From Bimastos eiseni (lineage: Eukaryota; Annelida; Clitellata; Crassiclitellata; Lumbricidae), in the NCBI GenBank assembly GCA_959347315.1, contig OY365811.1, forward strand, positions 26,848,025 to 26,912,024: 64,000 bases of DNA. Reading direction: 5' to 3'. The notes below the pieces were generated by a model. The model did not search any database and was not told the DNA's origin. It saw only the letters and a list, made by a program, of their open reading frames with translations. Within the stretch, counting starts at the first letter, position 1. Each line of letters begins with the position of its first letter. Positions 23,901 to 38,900 of this stretch are shown here, piece by piece. A program made the translations under genes and the position numbers.

Positions 23901-26900
23901 AAAGCGAGTGTGTGGACGATGACCACATCATCATCGTTCCATGTGAGACATTGAGTCGATGTCCATTCTGGTCTCTGTCCAGCAGTGATGGCGTACCACT
24001 TGGAAGAAAATACCACGTCACAGTAACTGGCAGCCTAACAGTCCTTAATGCCAAGCATGAAAGCTCAAGAAGACATTCACAGACTGGACTGGATCATCGA
24101 GGTTCAGCTGAAGTCGAAGAAGACCTGAGTGTCAATAGTTGTGAGAATGTTGAAGCCCATTCAACGAGTTCTGTTCGAAAGCCGAGATGTGATGATGCAG
24201 AAAACCTCAACCCTAAACATACCTCAAACCCCCGGTTGACTGTACTGAGTGGCTGTCATTCTGTTGCTGTATCACCTGGTCTCAAACAGGTGAGCCTGGC
24301 TAATTGCTTCTTGATATGCTAGAATTTGTTTTTTTTAAATACTTTTTCTATTTATCATCAAGATTTACTTTACCTCATATAGCACTCAGTGATGGCATAT
24401 CATCATGGTTAGATTCGACCTTTCAGAAGACAATTCAATTAATTGATCAATTGGACTTGATATAACTTGATATTCAGTTGCCATTTAGGAACCGCAAGAA
24501 GTTTGAAACACTCTGTCGATTGCGGATTTATCATTGGAAATTAGCAGTTCCATATAATACTCATGTATGAGTCGAGGAATTTAGTGCTATTTCAGGACGA
24601 TGAAAAAGCGTCTTCGACTTATACACGAGAGGCAAAATAGACCAAAATTTTCGGACGACCGAATGCCCATGCGTTACGTAAACTAACGCACTTTGGTATA
24701 TTTATTTAGGCCTATCGCCTCATAGTCAGTTTTCTTGATCCAACTCGGTAATTCATTTATCATCAGATGCCATCATAAATTAATGAATGTTGTTATATTT
24801 ATTTAGGCCTATCACCTTATATTAAAATTTGCACCTGGTAATATTTATTTTCTCATCAAATTAAAATTTATTTACAATAGGCTGATTGGTCGTGTTTGAT
24901 CATCTTGAAGATTCAATAAGCGTCACACCAAATCTTTCCAAAAATTCTGTATACAAGGCTCCATGTTACAGTAAAATACTTACAGAAACTTGCTGCAATG
25001 AGCGATTTGAAGAGAAAGCGAGTCTCTTACGAAACTTGTTTCAAGTTGAAAATTGATGAGTATGCTGAACTGCATGGAAATTAGAATGCCATGTCAATTT
25101 GATTAGATTTTGTATGTTCAGGAACATTTTCTAGTCACTAAAAATGTTTTAGTCATCACTCGTTTTCAGTTTTTGGGTTCGACTTATATGCGAGTCATCG
25201 ATTTTGGATGGTATTTTTGTCAAATTATTACACTTTCACGTATACTCGAATCGACTTATACGCGAGTACATACGGTACTTACATAATAAAATGGCCGTGC
25301 TCTTAGTCAATGCAGGTGTTTGTGGTGCACTGGAAATGCGATATTCATTGTATTGGATGTGATTTAAGTTATAGTGTTTGCTATTGCTGGTTGAAGCATG
25401 GTCAATGAAATACAAGTAAAGTGACATTGAGTAAGATGTCGCATCTATCACAAAGGAGTGTAAGTCTATGATGTAATAGTAAGTCATGCAACAAGCATTC
25501 ACCCTCTGTCTATGCACTGTATGCAGTACCATTGTGACTTGTTATTCAATGGACCTAAGAAAAAGAAACGCATGACTCCCAATATACTAAGTTATGTATG
25601 TGCTGTCTCATGGTGATGTGTTTTTGCTATTTTATGCAGAGAAAAGGATGGTCTGATGTGACTCCACTACACAGTTCTGCTGATGTAGTAAGACCTCAGA
25701 ATCCAATGTGTAGAGTCCAAGACAAAGTGGAGAATTTGTTATCATCGTTGTCTGCTCAGAAGCAGAAATTTGTTGTCATTGGATCTCCATCTCTTCCAAA
25801 ATGGTATAAGAAAGTGGGATGGCTTTTATCTTCTTCTCCATGGAATATTTTTTCATGGCATCCTGGAATAAATTTTATCTTAGCATCTAGAAAGATATTT
25901 TATTGTGAGGTCTAAAACATATCTATCTTGACATTCAGTTAAGAGTTTATGTTGTTTATACAATACAACTATTATGTGATATCGCCCTTATGATTAGTTC
26001 GGATTTTATGGCACAATTGCAGTCATATCACAGAGCAATTGTGCGCTAGGGACTTGCTCAAGGTCCCTGCTCATAGTAAGTCCGAGGATCGAACCTTCAC
26101 TCTTCGCTTTACATGTTTACTCTAACTAATCGACCACCTCACTTAATACCCATTTTGGGTGATGTATGGTGGTTCCCTCACAGAAATGTTTATTTTTATA
26201 ACCATGAGCTTACTGCATGGTTCGAGGCAGATATAGACACAACTCTATAACATATGATGGGTATCACGATGTTTTGGGGTTTTTGACAGTGTTGCAGTCC
26301 TAAGTAGTTTGGGAGATAGGAGATTTTTTCATGTAGAACTGGAGTATTTCGAAGATCAAGGTTAGAATTTTGCCCATGCAATAGTAAAAGTGTCAATAGT
26401 TAATTAATTAATTCATTCTGGGCACTCATATAGCACCCCTTCAAGAACCTATTCATGTGTGGCCCCATGCCAAGCCACGGCTAAGGAAACAGACTTGAGT
26501 GATTTATAAATCCAGTTTGAAAGGTCAGAGGTAACAAGCAGACATCCGACAGGATATCATTCTATCATCATTGCCAACCAGTGCGTCATGTATTCCGAAA
26601 CATCAAAGCAATAGACCCTTTAACACTCAGTGACATGTTAATTGACTCACACCTATTCTCAGCTCCTGCAAGCAGTGCAAAAGATTTTGCAGAACAAATG
26701 AAAACAACTGTGTTACTGATATTGGACAAACTCACTCCGATTCAGACTTGCTACAGGCGACCATCTAAACCTATTACTAGATGGCTCTCATCTGAAGCAT
26801 CCCGTGCGAAGAAGGATGTCGTCGACTTGAAAGAAAGTGGAAACATTCTGGACTTGATGAGGATAGACAGTGTTATCGTCGACACTGCCGTGTAACAAAT

Positions 26901-29900
26901 AAACTCATAAACGATTCACGAAACTCGTATTTCTGCAGCCAACTTGAAAGTGCTGAGAATCCTCGGGACCGATGGCGCATCGCTCAGTGCCTTCTACACT
27001 TAAAGGATAGAAATAACTGCCAACGCTGACACAGAAAATCAGACTCTGTGTGCAAATTTTGCAGCATTTTTTGTAAAACTATTGACAAAATTATTGATCT
27101 TAAATGTAAAATTGCTAGACGTGCTGCTAATTTAGTGTGGAGTGACCTGCTGCTTGACTACGAATTCTGCGGCCCTGCCTTCGATGACATACCGCCTGTC
27201 ACATTCTTTGAAGTCTTTAATCTTCTCAAAAGCATGGTTCCTAAATCATCAGCATTGGACTTCATACCTACATCACTCATCGTCTCTTGTTCTGATGTAT
27301 TCTCTCACCTCATTGCACACTTGGCCAACCTATCTTTTGCTGAGGGGTGCTTTCCTTCACGCTTCAAATCTGCTTTAGTCACGCCTTTACTTAAAAAGCC
27401 TGACCTTGACACTAGCAATTTGTCTAACTTCAGATCTATTTCCAACCTCAATAACATTTCCAAGATCCTTGAACGTCTTTTTCTTATGCGTATCAAGAGA
27501 CACATTACTTCCTTTTCCAACTTCAGTCCCTACCAGTCAGCATATCACGAAGGCTACTCCACTGAAACTGCTCTTGTCTCTACACTGGATTACATCTTCT
27601 CATCTATTGACAATGGTAAAGCCTGCCTCTCTGTGTGTCTTGACCTTAGTGCAGCCTTGGACACTGTAGACCACCAGTTACTCCTGGCAAGACTTGCAAA
27701 AAGCTTTGGTGTCTCGGGGACTGCCTTACACTAGTTGGCTTCATACCTGGTTGACCGCAATTAGCAGGTGGGCATTTGATCTGCTCGGTCAGAGCCCACA
27801 CTTTGCACGGCTGGAGTGCCACAAGGATCTGTCCTCGGCCCTTTATTATTTACAGTCTTTACTTCCCCAATCAGTTGTATAGCTAAACACTTTGGAATTC
27901 AATTACAACAGTATGCAGATGATACTCAGCTCCATATTACTCTGTCACACACTGATCAGTCTGGTAAACTAAAACTGGAAGAATGCCTCTCATCCATATA
28001 TGCATGGTTCTGTTTCAATGGTTTGGCCATAAACCCAGACAAGTCTGAAGCAATTGTATTTGGCTCATGTCAATACCTGCGTTCTTTCTCTATGCTCTCT
28101 AGCATAGCACTGCTGTGCCGCTTTCAGACTCTGTTAAAACACTTGGGGTTACCCTCGACAGCAAGCTCACATTTCGACCTCACATAACAAGCCTTTGTAA
28201 ATCTTGTTTTTACCACATCAGGGCAATACGTCACATAAGGTCGGCTGTAACTCAAAATATGTCTGAAACTATAGCCTGCTCACTTGTCTCCTCTCGCCTC
28301 GATTATGCTAATTCACTTTTTGTCGGTCTCTCAGACCTTGAACTCAAAAGGCTTCAAAGTCTCCAAAATACATTAGCTCGAGTAGTGCTACATGTCCCAC
28401 TATGAACATGCTCCTCTGCCCTATTCCACCAGCTGCATTGACTCCCTGTTGAATTTAGAATCAAATTTAAGTTAGCTTGTTTGACCTACAAAACCATCAT
28501 CACCAGTACACCTACCTATATTCATGCTCTACTAACTCCTTACATTCCTCCTCGTTGCTTACGATCATCAAATACAGGTCTTTTAGTTGAACCACGATGC
28601 AGAACAGTTATGGGCTCTTGTGCATTTCATGTCTCTGCTCCTAGGGAATGGAATCGACTGCCACTCTCTCTTCATAGCTCAAATTCACTTCCTTCCTTCA
28701 AAAAGCGACTCAAAACTCACTATTTCTCTTTGGCTTTCAGGGATTTGGAAATCTAATTGCATCTTCTCCTGGCGACTGGCTATCTGCGCCTCAGATTCAC
28801 ATTTAGGTGTGACCTTGTGTGCATTACAAATTTAATAATAATAATAATAATAATTCCAGGTTGTAGGGGATGATGTGGTTGTTAAAATTAAGGATTATGA
28901 GAAGATACGGAGTAGGGCATAACCGAGTAGACAATTTCCACCCAGTACTGAATCAGAGTATTTGGATGAACTATTTGCCGTATCCGGGTACGAACCGAAT
29001 AGTAGCGGCAAATCTGGCCCGCCAGTAAGTAGTGGCAGCGCTGGCCTTGAAAATTTGGAACGCAGTAGTGGCAGTACGCATGTTCCGCACATGATGATCA
29101 TTTAAAGCTTATTGAAAGATGTACCATAATTTCGTTATAAATTGATTTTTTATCTCTTTTGGTATGCAATTGCGTATTTTGCTTCCATGCTGTGCCGCCA
29201 CTACCAGCGAGTACCATCTGTAGGCAAAGTTTTATTATAATTAAACTGATGATTTCTAAAGCGCCGTAACGCAGCCATGCCGCTACAAGGGCGCTTTACA
29301 ATGACACAATCAGCAAACTAACAAGAAAAAACCATACTGTAACAATCACTACATCAGTTCAATAGGGATATGCCTTCCTGAACAGATGGGATTTGAGTCG
29401 TGCCCTAAAGATCTCAGTCGATGCTGCAGAACGCACTTCAGGCAGCGCGGGCCGGCAACAGAGAATTTGGTCTTCGTCTTGGGGACAAGAAGGTCTCCAC
29501 TCGCAGCTCCACGCAAAGCGTAGTTAACCTGCCACGTGCACAGCTACGGAGAACTATCTATAATCAAGAATGCAGAGTCTATAGCAATATCCTTTGTATA
29601 GCGTATCGTCGTACTGTAGGCTATAACAATATATTTATTATTTAATAACTTTATTTGTGAAAAAATGTAAAACCTGTTATTAAATTTGCAGTATGAAGTT
29701 ATCAACGACGTCTTTACTCTAATGTTCCCGGAAAGTGGGTGGAGCCAGTTCAAGTGGGAAAATTACTGATTTTTTTGGAACCTGGGGAATGTGACAAAAA
29801 GAAATTAAAATATATAAATTAACATCACTTTTTAAAAGAAAATTCAATGGAATGTTAAGTTCTTGTTTAATTAATCAATAACTTAAAGTCCGTTAGTCCT

Positions 29901-32900
29901 AAATTTATTTACTGAAAAAATATTATTTTATCAAAAAAGTTATTTTTAGCTATTTGCAGGTGTAATATTTGCCGAGGCGAATACTTCCAAGCGAATGTCC
30001 GAGGCGATTTCCGGTTATGCTCTAATATGGAGTATTTGTAACAATCAGCTCTGTTGAAGTTTTATATAATATTGCAATTTCTGAGTTATAGAGAATTGGT
30101 GTGTGCCCTAGCCTCTTTTTACAGAGAGTGGAGGGATAAAGAGAAAGTGTCTTTTGCTTTGGGTATTTAAAATAACATTATGGATTGGACAGTGAGAGAT
30201 ATAAAGTAACACGAAGAGCCGTTCAATCCTCGTCCGAATAGATACTGTGTAGTGACCTTGAGCAAGTCCGTCATGCACAATTGCTTTGCAGTATGGCTGC
30301 ATCTGCGCCATCTGTGCGTATGTGCACATCTGAACTAATTGTAAGAAGGGCAATGTCAAGTCTCAATTGTATTCTGTTGCAGCAAGGAAGTTCAGTGGTA
30401 TTGACAATGTGATGTGGTACTATTTTTGCTGTAAGATTATATCACAATCAAGGAATTGACATTTTATATTGGTATTCAGGAAGAACACTTTTTCTCAACA
30501 TTTAGCAGCAAATGCGCTATATGTATCCAGGAAGGTAATTTATTTTCCATGAATGAGCTATGAGTTTGTTTTGTGTTTTTGCAGTGTGATGCTTGATGGA
30601 CGTCAGTCGACTCTGACCATAGAGGAGAATCGAATGAAGACCGAGTGTGTCATGGTGGCCGACTTGCTTGGTGCGGAACGTGTTATTGAAAACGATGCTA
30701 CAAAAGACCGCTTTCTCCAGGAACTGAGCTGTGCCACGGTTCTGCACATTGGTAGATGACACTCAATATTAAACCATTGACAGACTAAAACCCATTGATT
30801 GAATATTGATTGAATGCTATATCATCTGAACTGTTGACTGGATCAATCTCTGTTTTTGAAACTTAAGATTATTGTCCATAAAGCTTAAAAATTAAATTTT
30901 TATTTTATCATTTCCACTGGCCACAGCAGGATTTTAATAGGGAAACGAGCCAGATAGGTACATGGTATCTTTTATTTTTTCTGCCATCTGGCGAGTAGTA
31001 AGCTGCCAAAACTACTAAAAATATTTTGTTAACAATGGCACCGCACCGATTTAGTTTCACTGATTATAGCCAATAATAGTGATTTTTTTCATGACCCGTC
31101 TGATCTCAGGGTCCATTTATTGTTAAAAAATTGTCAATGATGTCAAACTGTTATATGTAAATCTCTCAGAACCTTGCAACAGTTTTATTCTCGGCTTATT
31201 CATCAGAAAGTCAAGACTAGCAGCACGCACGTTCTGAGTTCGATATTGAATTAGACAATGGTACTAAACAACTGACATTTTATGATGGTTTGTGGTGTGA
31301 CATTCCATGTATATAAATAAATAAATATTTATTATTTCAAATAAACTGTAGTCATTTTGTTGCATTTACCTAATTTTTGTCACAATCTAATTCAGTTGCT
31401 TCTTTTTGTTTTGTTCCTGCAGCTACTTTCTTCTCGCCAGAGCATGGCAGTCTTGCCATGACTCCAAATCCAGTGCCAGATCTTGGCCAGCAGACCTTAG
31501 TGGATGAAGCACTGTACCTTGTGCAGGCTGATGAGATAGTTGCCACGACGACGTCTGCAAAACTTGTTGTCATAAGCGGCGGTTGGAGCACCGTCAGCCA
31601 GCGAGGATTGTCAGCTTCACAGTCTCTTGTCTCTGCATTCCTGTCTGCTGGTTAGGAAATTCAGATCACCCTGAGTGTTTTACGATGGGTGTCTTAATCT
31701 TTGATCAAGAAGTTGAGAAATGGGTTCAGAACTGTTAAGACCTCTTGGTTGAGGTGTTAAAAGTAGAAAGCTTTTGAGATTTTCATCGCTTCTTCTTTTT
31801 TAGCTATTCTAGACTGTTAAAACCAATTTCTTATTTTCTGTGGACCTTTTATCAGTTCTTTCTGAATGATTTCCTCAGGTTTTCTGAGCTTCTGCTCATT
31901 GATGTGGACCTTTGACTTTATGCTCTCTTTTCCAAGGATTTCTTGGTTCTTCCTGTCTTCCTTTTATCGACAAAGCTAACGATAATTTGGGGTTTATACC
32001 TTTGACCATGTTTGATCAGAATTCTTGTTATAAGATTTTTTGTAATGAAGGTAATCAATTATACTCACTTGTGCTATTTTATGTGTGTCATGCAGGAGCT
32101 TGCTGTGTCCTGGGTGTCATGTACCCTGTACCAAGCGAGGTACTCGCCTGCTTCTATGAAGGTTTTTACGGAGCTCTTCCTTGTGTCAACGGTCAGCTGT
32201 CTGTTGCCTTTCGAATGGCAATTGATCACGTCAACCTCCATGAAAGGTAGACTTTGAATTTCTTTACATTATGCCGGTGTGTATGATTTTCAGTAAAGCG
32301 CCTTAGTATATTCTTAAGAGTATGATTACACTGCTTGTATTTGAATCACTTCACAGGGCAGTGCCTTAGCATTTGCACAACTATTGCACTGATAATCATC
32401 CCTTTGGGTTTGGGATGTGACATAGATTGCTTAAGATGACTGACCTTGACATAAGTACAGAGGATGAGGATGCGCTTTGGCGATTTCAATTTTTTGTCTA
32501 CCGGTTCTCGATGCAGGAACAGTATTCAACCGCCATCAGATTCCCCGACTCAGTAGACTCCTTGAAATCTGATCTCAAAATTTATTTGTTTGCTAAGGCA
32601 AGTTCCTCTTGTTGGTTGTTTGTGAGGAACTTTTGAAGTGGTATGGCTGTGTTAAGGTGCCATATAAATTGTCATTATTATTATTATTATTATGAGCATA
32701 CTCTTAACTCAAGTGACTGGGAAACCAATGCAGCTCGTCGTTAAAGTGCTAAGCTGATGATAAAGAGAATGTACATTGTGCATTTTCTTAAACGAACCCT
32801 CTGAAGCAGTCATGTGTTTGAAATGTCGGTAGGCCTATCTAGATTTTCCTAGCCTTGTCATGTGTTGGTAGGTGCCACTGGCTTGTCCTCTCCCTTGGAG

Positions 32901-35900
32901 TGTCCGTTGTAATTATAGCACTCAGTTTGTAACTGAGTTCGTTTGAAGTGCAAATGAAAAAGAATTTTGAGAAAATATTTCTACCCTGGGGTGGATTTGA
33001 GTCTCCAACCTCTCAATTGACAGTCCAGCTGACTACCACTAGACTGTTGTGTGCTCCATAGGAGACTTTGATGTGCTAAAATAATTTCTGTAAACATTTT
33101 GGTATTAGAGGAGAGGGAGGGAGGTAGAAGGGAGAGAGAGAGTGATAGATAGCTCTAGACAGAGGGAGAGAAATCGTGAGAGAGACATCAAGAGCGAGAG
33201 ACAACAAGGAGACAGCCATGAGAGAGAAATAGAAAGAGAGACAGAGTGAGCACAGAAAAGTACCATTTGCTCTTTCACAAAATTAAGTTTTTTTTTCAAT
33301 TTTCTAGATTCAAGAAATCCAGATTTTCGTCAGCTTTTGCTTTGATTGGAGTTGACACAACCATAGATATGATCAGTGTATCTCAATCAATGATACTTCA
33401 TTCTATCACAAGAGCCAAAGAAGAGGTGGAATTGTCAGCCTCTTCAGGTAATTTATTCGCTTAAAAACATGTTCTTACAATGTGTACGTTTAAATTGTAC
33501 TTATTAAGATAATCCAAAGACTGGTACTTAAAATTTGTTCATAATTAGGTTCATCTCTCATATACCATAGTGGGTGTTCAGATGGATCCTTCTGTTTGAC
33601 CCTGTCAACTCCAGACAACCTGGACATGCCTCTAAATCGCCTGGATTGGCTGCTGTATCCCCAGCTTCTATTTGTACCAAATCATGCTTTTGGTGGCAGA
33701 GAGCTCAATCTTGCATCAATAGATCACATGGCAAGTGTGCTACCAATCTGACTTTAGAGTTGCACAAATTTGTTTGTACCCTGTCTGGTTTATGGGTTTA
33801 GCAAAATCATGAAACATAAACCTCAAGAGCTGTTTTTACAGCAAAGGGAACAGCTCACATTCAAAGTGTTAAGATCCAAACTATAATGCAAGAGCTGTCA
33901 GATTAAAGCTGCTATAGCTTAGCACTTGATGTACTGCATTGAATTCTCATTCAGTTTAGTACACTCTTGTTATTGAAGTGTTAAGCTAGATCTGGCCCTT
34001 TTTCAGACAGTTTAATTTATGCATTATGTATGTAAAGGAATTGATTTTATCTCATTGTCAGAGATATCGGGATGCATCCTTACTCCATTCGTGTTGAAAG
34101 CTCCTCTTCATTTTTCTCATGCCCCTAATCTATCACTTATGAATCCTATTCAAAACTGAAGTCCCAGCTTTCCAACCGCACCCAGATCCATCAAACCCAC
34201 AAAGTTTCCATATAACAATCAAAACACAGGTAATCGATGTGTTCTTCCGTCTTGGTTCTTATAGCCAGTGGATTGTTCTACCTCGTGACATACTCTCTGA
34301 CTTGACGCAGCTTATTGAACAAACAGATACACTGCACTTAGTTTTTAAGTTGTGCTGTAAAAAATTGTGAGTTTGCAATTATGTTTAAAATCAGATAAAT
34401 CTTTATTCACCATTGTAAACATTTAACATCAAATAGGCCAGCACTGATTAGATTTCTTGAAGAGGCACTATATAAAGTTTGATTGATTGATTGATTAATT
34501 GATTGATTGATTCGTGAAGTTTCACCAATTTTCAGACAAAGGATTTCTACTTTGTTACCAGATGGAATTCATCCGAAGGGAGACAACATTTACAAAGTTC
34601 AACAGTTTCTGTCTTCTCTGGTGTTGACAATGTCTGCCAAATCAAAACTTCTGCTTCATCTCATTGAACTGGTTGGCTATGGGAATTTTGTGGTCTTCTC
34701 CATATTTTACTCTTCTAGTTGATTTGTTGCATTTATTTTGTGTCTCAAGCCAATTGTCATGAGTCCTACATGATGGTATGCTAAGCAGGCTTGAACCAAC
34801 AATCATTAGGTTTACATACCTAGTGTGCTACTTGCTGGTTTGAAGACTACTGTGCCACACAATAATGAATTTGTGATCGAATGTCTGTTGTTTTTTATAT
34901 TCTTAATAGATGATCAATGTCATTTATTGATCTGCTCATGCACTGTTTTCTGTCTTCAATCAGTCAGAACTAAATGTAGTATTATTGCATTCTGCTGATA
35001 CGCAAATACAAACTTCGTGTTTCAGTCTTAGATATGTTGTATATAATAGAGATTGATGTTTGACATGTATGTATATTGTTTGAGTCTGGGCCCTAGGCAG
35101 CTATCTGGACTCTTAACATTTCACTATACCTTATTCCTTAATGCTTATATAAGAAGCGAATGTGTAGGATCGCCATTTTTCTGATTTTGGGTTTCAGGGT
35201 GAAACATGTTTAGGCTTGTTGCCTGTTTTGTTGGTTTGTCATTTTTGTGGTTGTTCTACAGGCTATGGTTACCTCTTCATTATATTAACTAGGCTTTTGT
35301 TAAACTACGAACATGCCTTGTGTTTGGCTTTATGACCACTGACCAGCCTTTGTAACTGCTATATTTTAAAGTTTATGTTGTTGTGTCTATGATTTGATTG
35401 AAATAATAATTTTCCTATTTCTGACGAGTCTTTTTGGGCCACTTCTAACCCTAAATATGGGCCACTTCTAACAATATAGACAGTATGGCATCTTTTACGT
35501 ACCTCAAAAACCACTGCCAACATTAAAGACATTAGGGTCAAAAAGTTAATCAGGAAGGAAATAACTAGAAGATGACATGTTTAGTCAGTACTGATGAGTA
35601 GGGCCTCGTCGTTTATGCGATTTTGCGATTTCGCAATTTTTCACATAAATTGGCAGTTTTCGCATAAATTCCTAAATGGAAAGTTTCTGCAAATTATTGC
35701 ATAAAGTTTGGAAATTTTGGTGAGATTGAGCATTCTCTCAAGCACCATCTCTAGGGGAGCCTCTGGGCATATTGGATACGTCCTGAAAAAGGCAGATAGT
35801 GTTTCCTTTATGGAAAGCCATAAAGATACCTGTTAAATCAGATGACAAGTTTCTAATACATCATGGGTTACATTTTTACAAGAAAGTGTGTGTGCATGGC

Positions 35901-38900
35901 ACAAGATTGCTGCATTGTTAAATTAATCACAAAGATATGTAGTCTTTTATTTTAATTTTGGTAGGTAATGCATAATATAATAATTTTTCATTTGTTAAAT
36001 CAGACTGACAAGTATTTAGTAAGATTAAGTGATAAAGTTACAGGAGTTGAATATAACTGTATACAGTTCTTTGTAAAACATCACATTATATTATGTGGTG
36101 TTATTTATTTGGAGCTCAGCTGGAAGTTGGTTCTGCTTCATCAATTGCTTGTGAGCCAATCAGAACATCAACAATCCTTGAGGAGGACTTGTGTAAAAAT
36201 GTTGTGGCCATAAAACTTCTTCAGTTCCTTGGATTCACCTTTCAGCCACCAGAGGGAGCCAGCATTTCTCAGCCATACGTCATGGTTCCCTGCAGTGATG
36301 ATCACAGACTGATTTGTATTTGTCTTGATGCATTGCATTCTTTGAACAGTAGGATTTTTTCAATGTTTTTCTTCTGATTTGTAATGCTTATACGTTGATT
36401 TCTTGTTTCACTATTTTTACAGACGATTTTCATATAGTCCTACCCAGATTTACTGTGTCTTTTTTCACCCATTCATATAGACTGTCTCCCTGGTTTTCTC
36501 TCATAAAGAAAGTGTATTAATTATGAGGAGAAAGAGGAGGACAACAATAACAATTGAGACAATAATGACAACAATTAACAGTGATGATGAAACATTGTTT
36601 TGTTAATGATTTTGAAGCCTGTTATTATGAATTTTATTTTCAGAGATGTCTTCTGATTACAAGTGTCTTATGGCCGTACAGCAGTTACTACCTCTCGCAC
36701 CCTCGTTAGCTGGTGACTTATCTAATCTGGTAGGTACATATTGGGTTCAACTGTTTTAGGTCAGATCACATAAAAGTGTATCAGTTTAACCAAATGAAGG
36801 TACATTATATGCAACTTCTTTGTAAGCTAACTAGTTTTGATTTTTACAATGATATTAGACAACTGCTCCACAACCATTGCTGTCCTGCCGCCTCTTTGGA
36901 ACTGACTTTCTCCAGTATCACGACAAATATCGGATCCATCCTTCGAACTCGCCAAAACCTCGCCTCATGCGAGCTCCTCACATGTCTTTTGCTTAAAACT
37001 GAAAACACTGGTTTTCACATATCCTACCCTGATTCGATTCCTTCTCTTCCCTCTATCTCCCTTGCTTTTTCAACTCTAAACACCTTCCACCTTAACTGTC
37101 TGCCTGCCTTACTCTCTGGATCTTGATCTCTGCCTATTGGGTTTTTATTAAGCACCTGTGACTAAGTTGATTCCTATGACTTGACTTTTGTGGGTGCTGT
37201 AGAAATTTGAATTTAAGAATACAATTTGATTCATATTGTATTTAAAGTTTATTCAAAGTGGACTAAGATGATTTGGCTATTATTATATATTTTGAATTTT
37301 TTAAATAAGTCAGGTTATTTTTTTATATCGATTTATGTATGTCATGTTGATTAGCATATATACCTCATAGCACATGTAGCTGGAACAAGATTGTTTGCAC
37401 ATATGAGATAAATGGAAGGACTACTCTTGAGTTGGAGGTAGTGAATTCCATAGATGAGAACAAATCTACTGAGGAGGTAGTAGGATGGGACAACTAGATG
37501 CAACTGATCTTAAGTTGTTCTGGTAGGATTAAATAGTAAACAGAATGCATAGGTCAAGGGTAGCTAAAAGGTTATTAGCAATGTCTTTAGTGATAACAAT
37601 GAAAATGTTTAAATCATTGAAGATATAATTATTAGGCTACTAACATGTCTAGAGGATGCAGTGAGTGGGATGGACTAACCATGTTAGAATTAGGACATCC
37701 AGGCATGACAGGTGACACCACGCTCAAAGTTTCTGATGGCAGTTGCATTAATAGTGTGGTTGAGCAACAGGTGGCTACATCTGTAATTCACGATGATGCT
37801 ACAGCCCAGCAAGCAGTCCTTCATTGGTGGTAGTTAATACACTGTCATAAAATCCTTTAAACACTCACAGGTCTGCATAGAACTGGTATTGGTTGTAGGT
37901 CATAGTCTTCGAGATTGGGTTAGATGGATTCGAGTTATTTTGATGAGATTAAATTAAATTCAATGCTAGATAGTCTTTTCTTTAACTTGGCTTGCGTAAA
38001 GTTTGTCATGAATGTTGGATCGTCAGTTCGTCAGAGTTCTTTCAATTCTTTTTTCGGTATGTTCCTGTTGAAATACAGAGCTGAAATTTTGCACACATGT
38101 CACACTTGCACGACAATGCAATGTATCACATTTTTATGGACATAACTCAAAAATTGAGAAAAAAATGACAAAAAATGCACAGAATTAAATATTGTTTACC
38201 CGCTCGAACGAGTCCTTGACGAGCTCCACTCCGGCAAGTTTCCATCATGAATGATCTCTTAAGGAAATGGATCGATTGCGCCATCTACCAGATTACCAAA
38301 AGTCAATCAAAGAGGGTCCCGAAAAACCCACGTTTTTGCTTTCACTTGTTCATGTTTCAACAAGTTGAATTATATGAGACTAGATTATGTTTCAATTTTG
38401 TTCTCAGCTGCGTTATTATGAATCTAATCCAAATGGTGAAGCAAAGACCTCTGTTCAGTGTGGCAACTCCTTTTCCTTATGGAAAGACACCAAGATCCGG
38501 ACCCTTTTGATGTGCCTTGGATTCCGATGTCTTGACCACGTTTTCTACTTCAGAAACACTACCAAGCACAGGTGCTGTATAAATGTTCAGTTGCAAAGTT
38601 TTACCATTTCAGTTCAACTCCTCCTATTTGCATTTTGATGGTAGATTTTAGCAGTGCTACATAAATGCTGCAATTAAATCACCTTGCATGATTCTTTCAT
38701 CACAGCATGGTCCAATTGGTATAACCGAATGCCAAGCATTCCTTTGAGCTAACTATCTATGACTGAAGACTTCAAGTTCTTGGCTTCAGTGAATGGGCCT
38801 GTGTCTTTCCCTCACTGTCGGATCATTTCACCAATTGATTGTACATTTTAGCCGTTGTCACCCGGGAACAAGGGGAACAGAAATCCTTGAATATAGTTCT

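Noticed and set aside
33570..33801. Alternative frame of 75 codons overlapping exon 11 of gene B
   Set aside because: The frame chosen for exon 11 joins in phase to exon 10, while this one does not.
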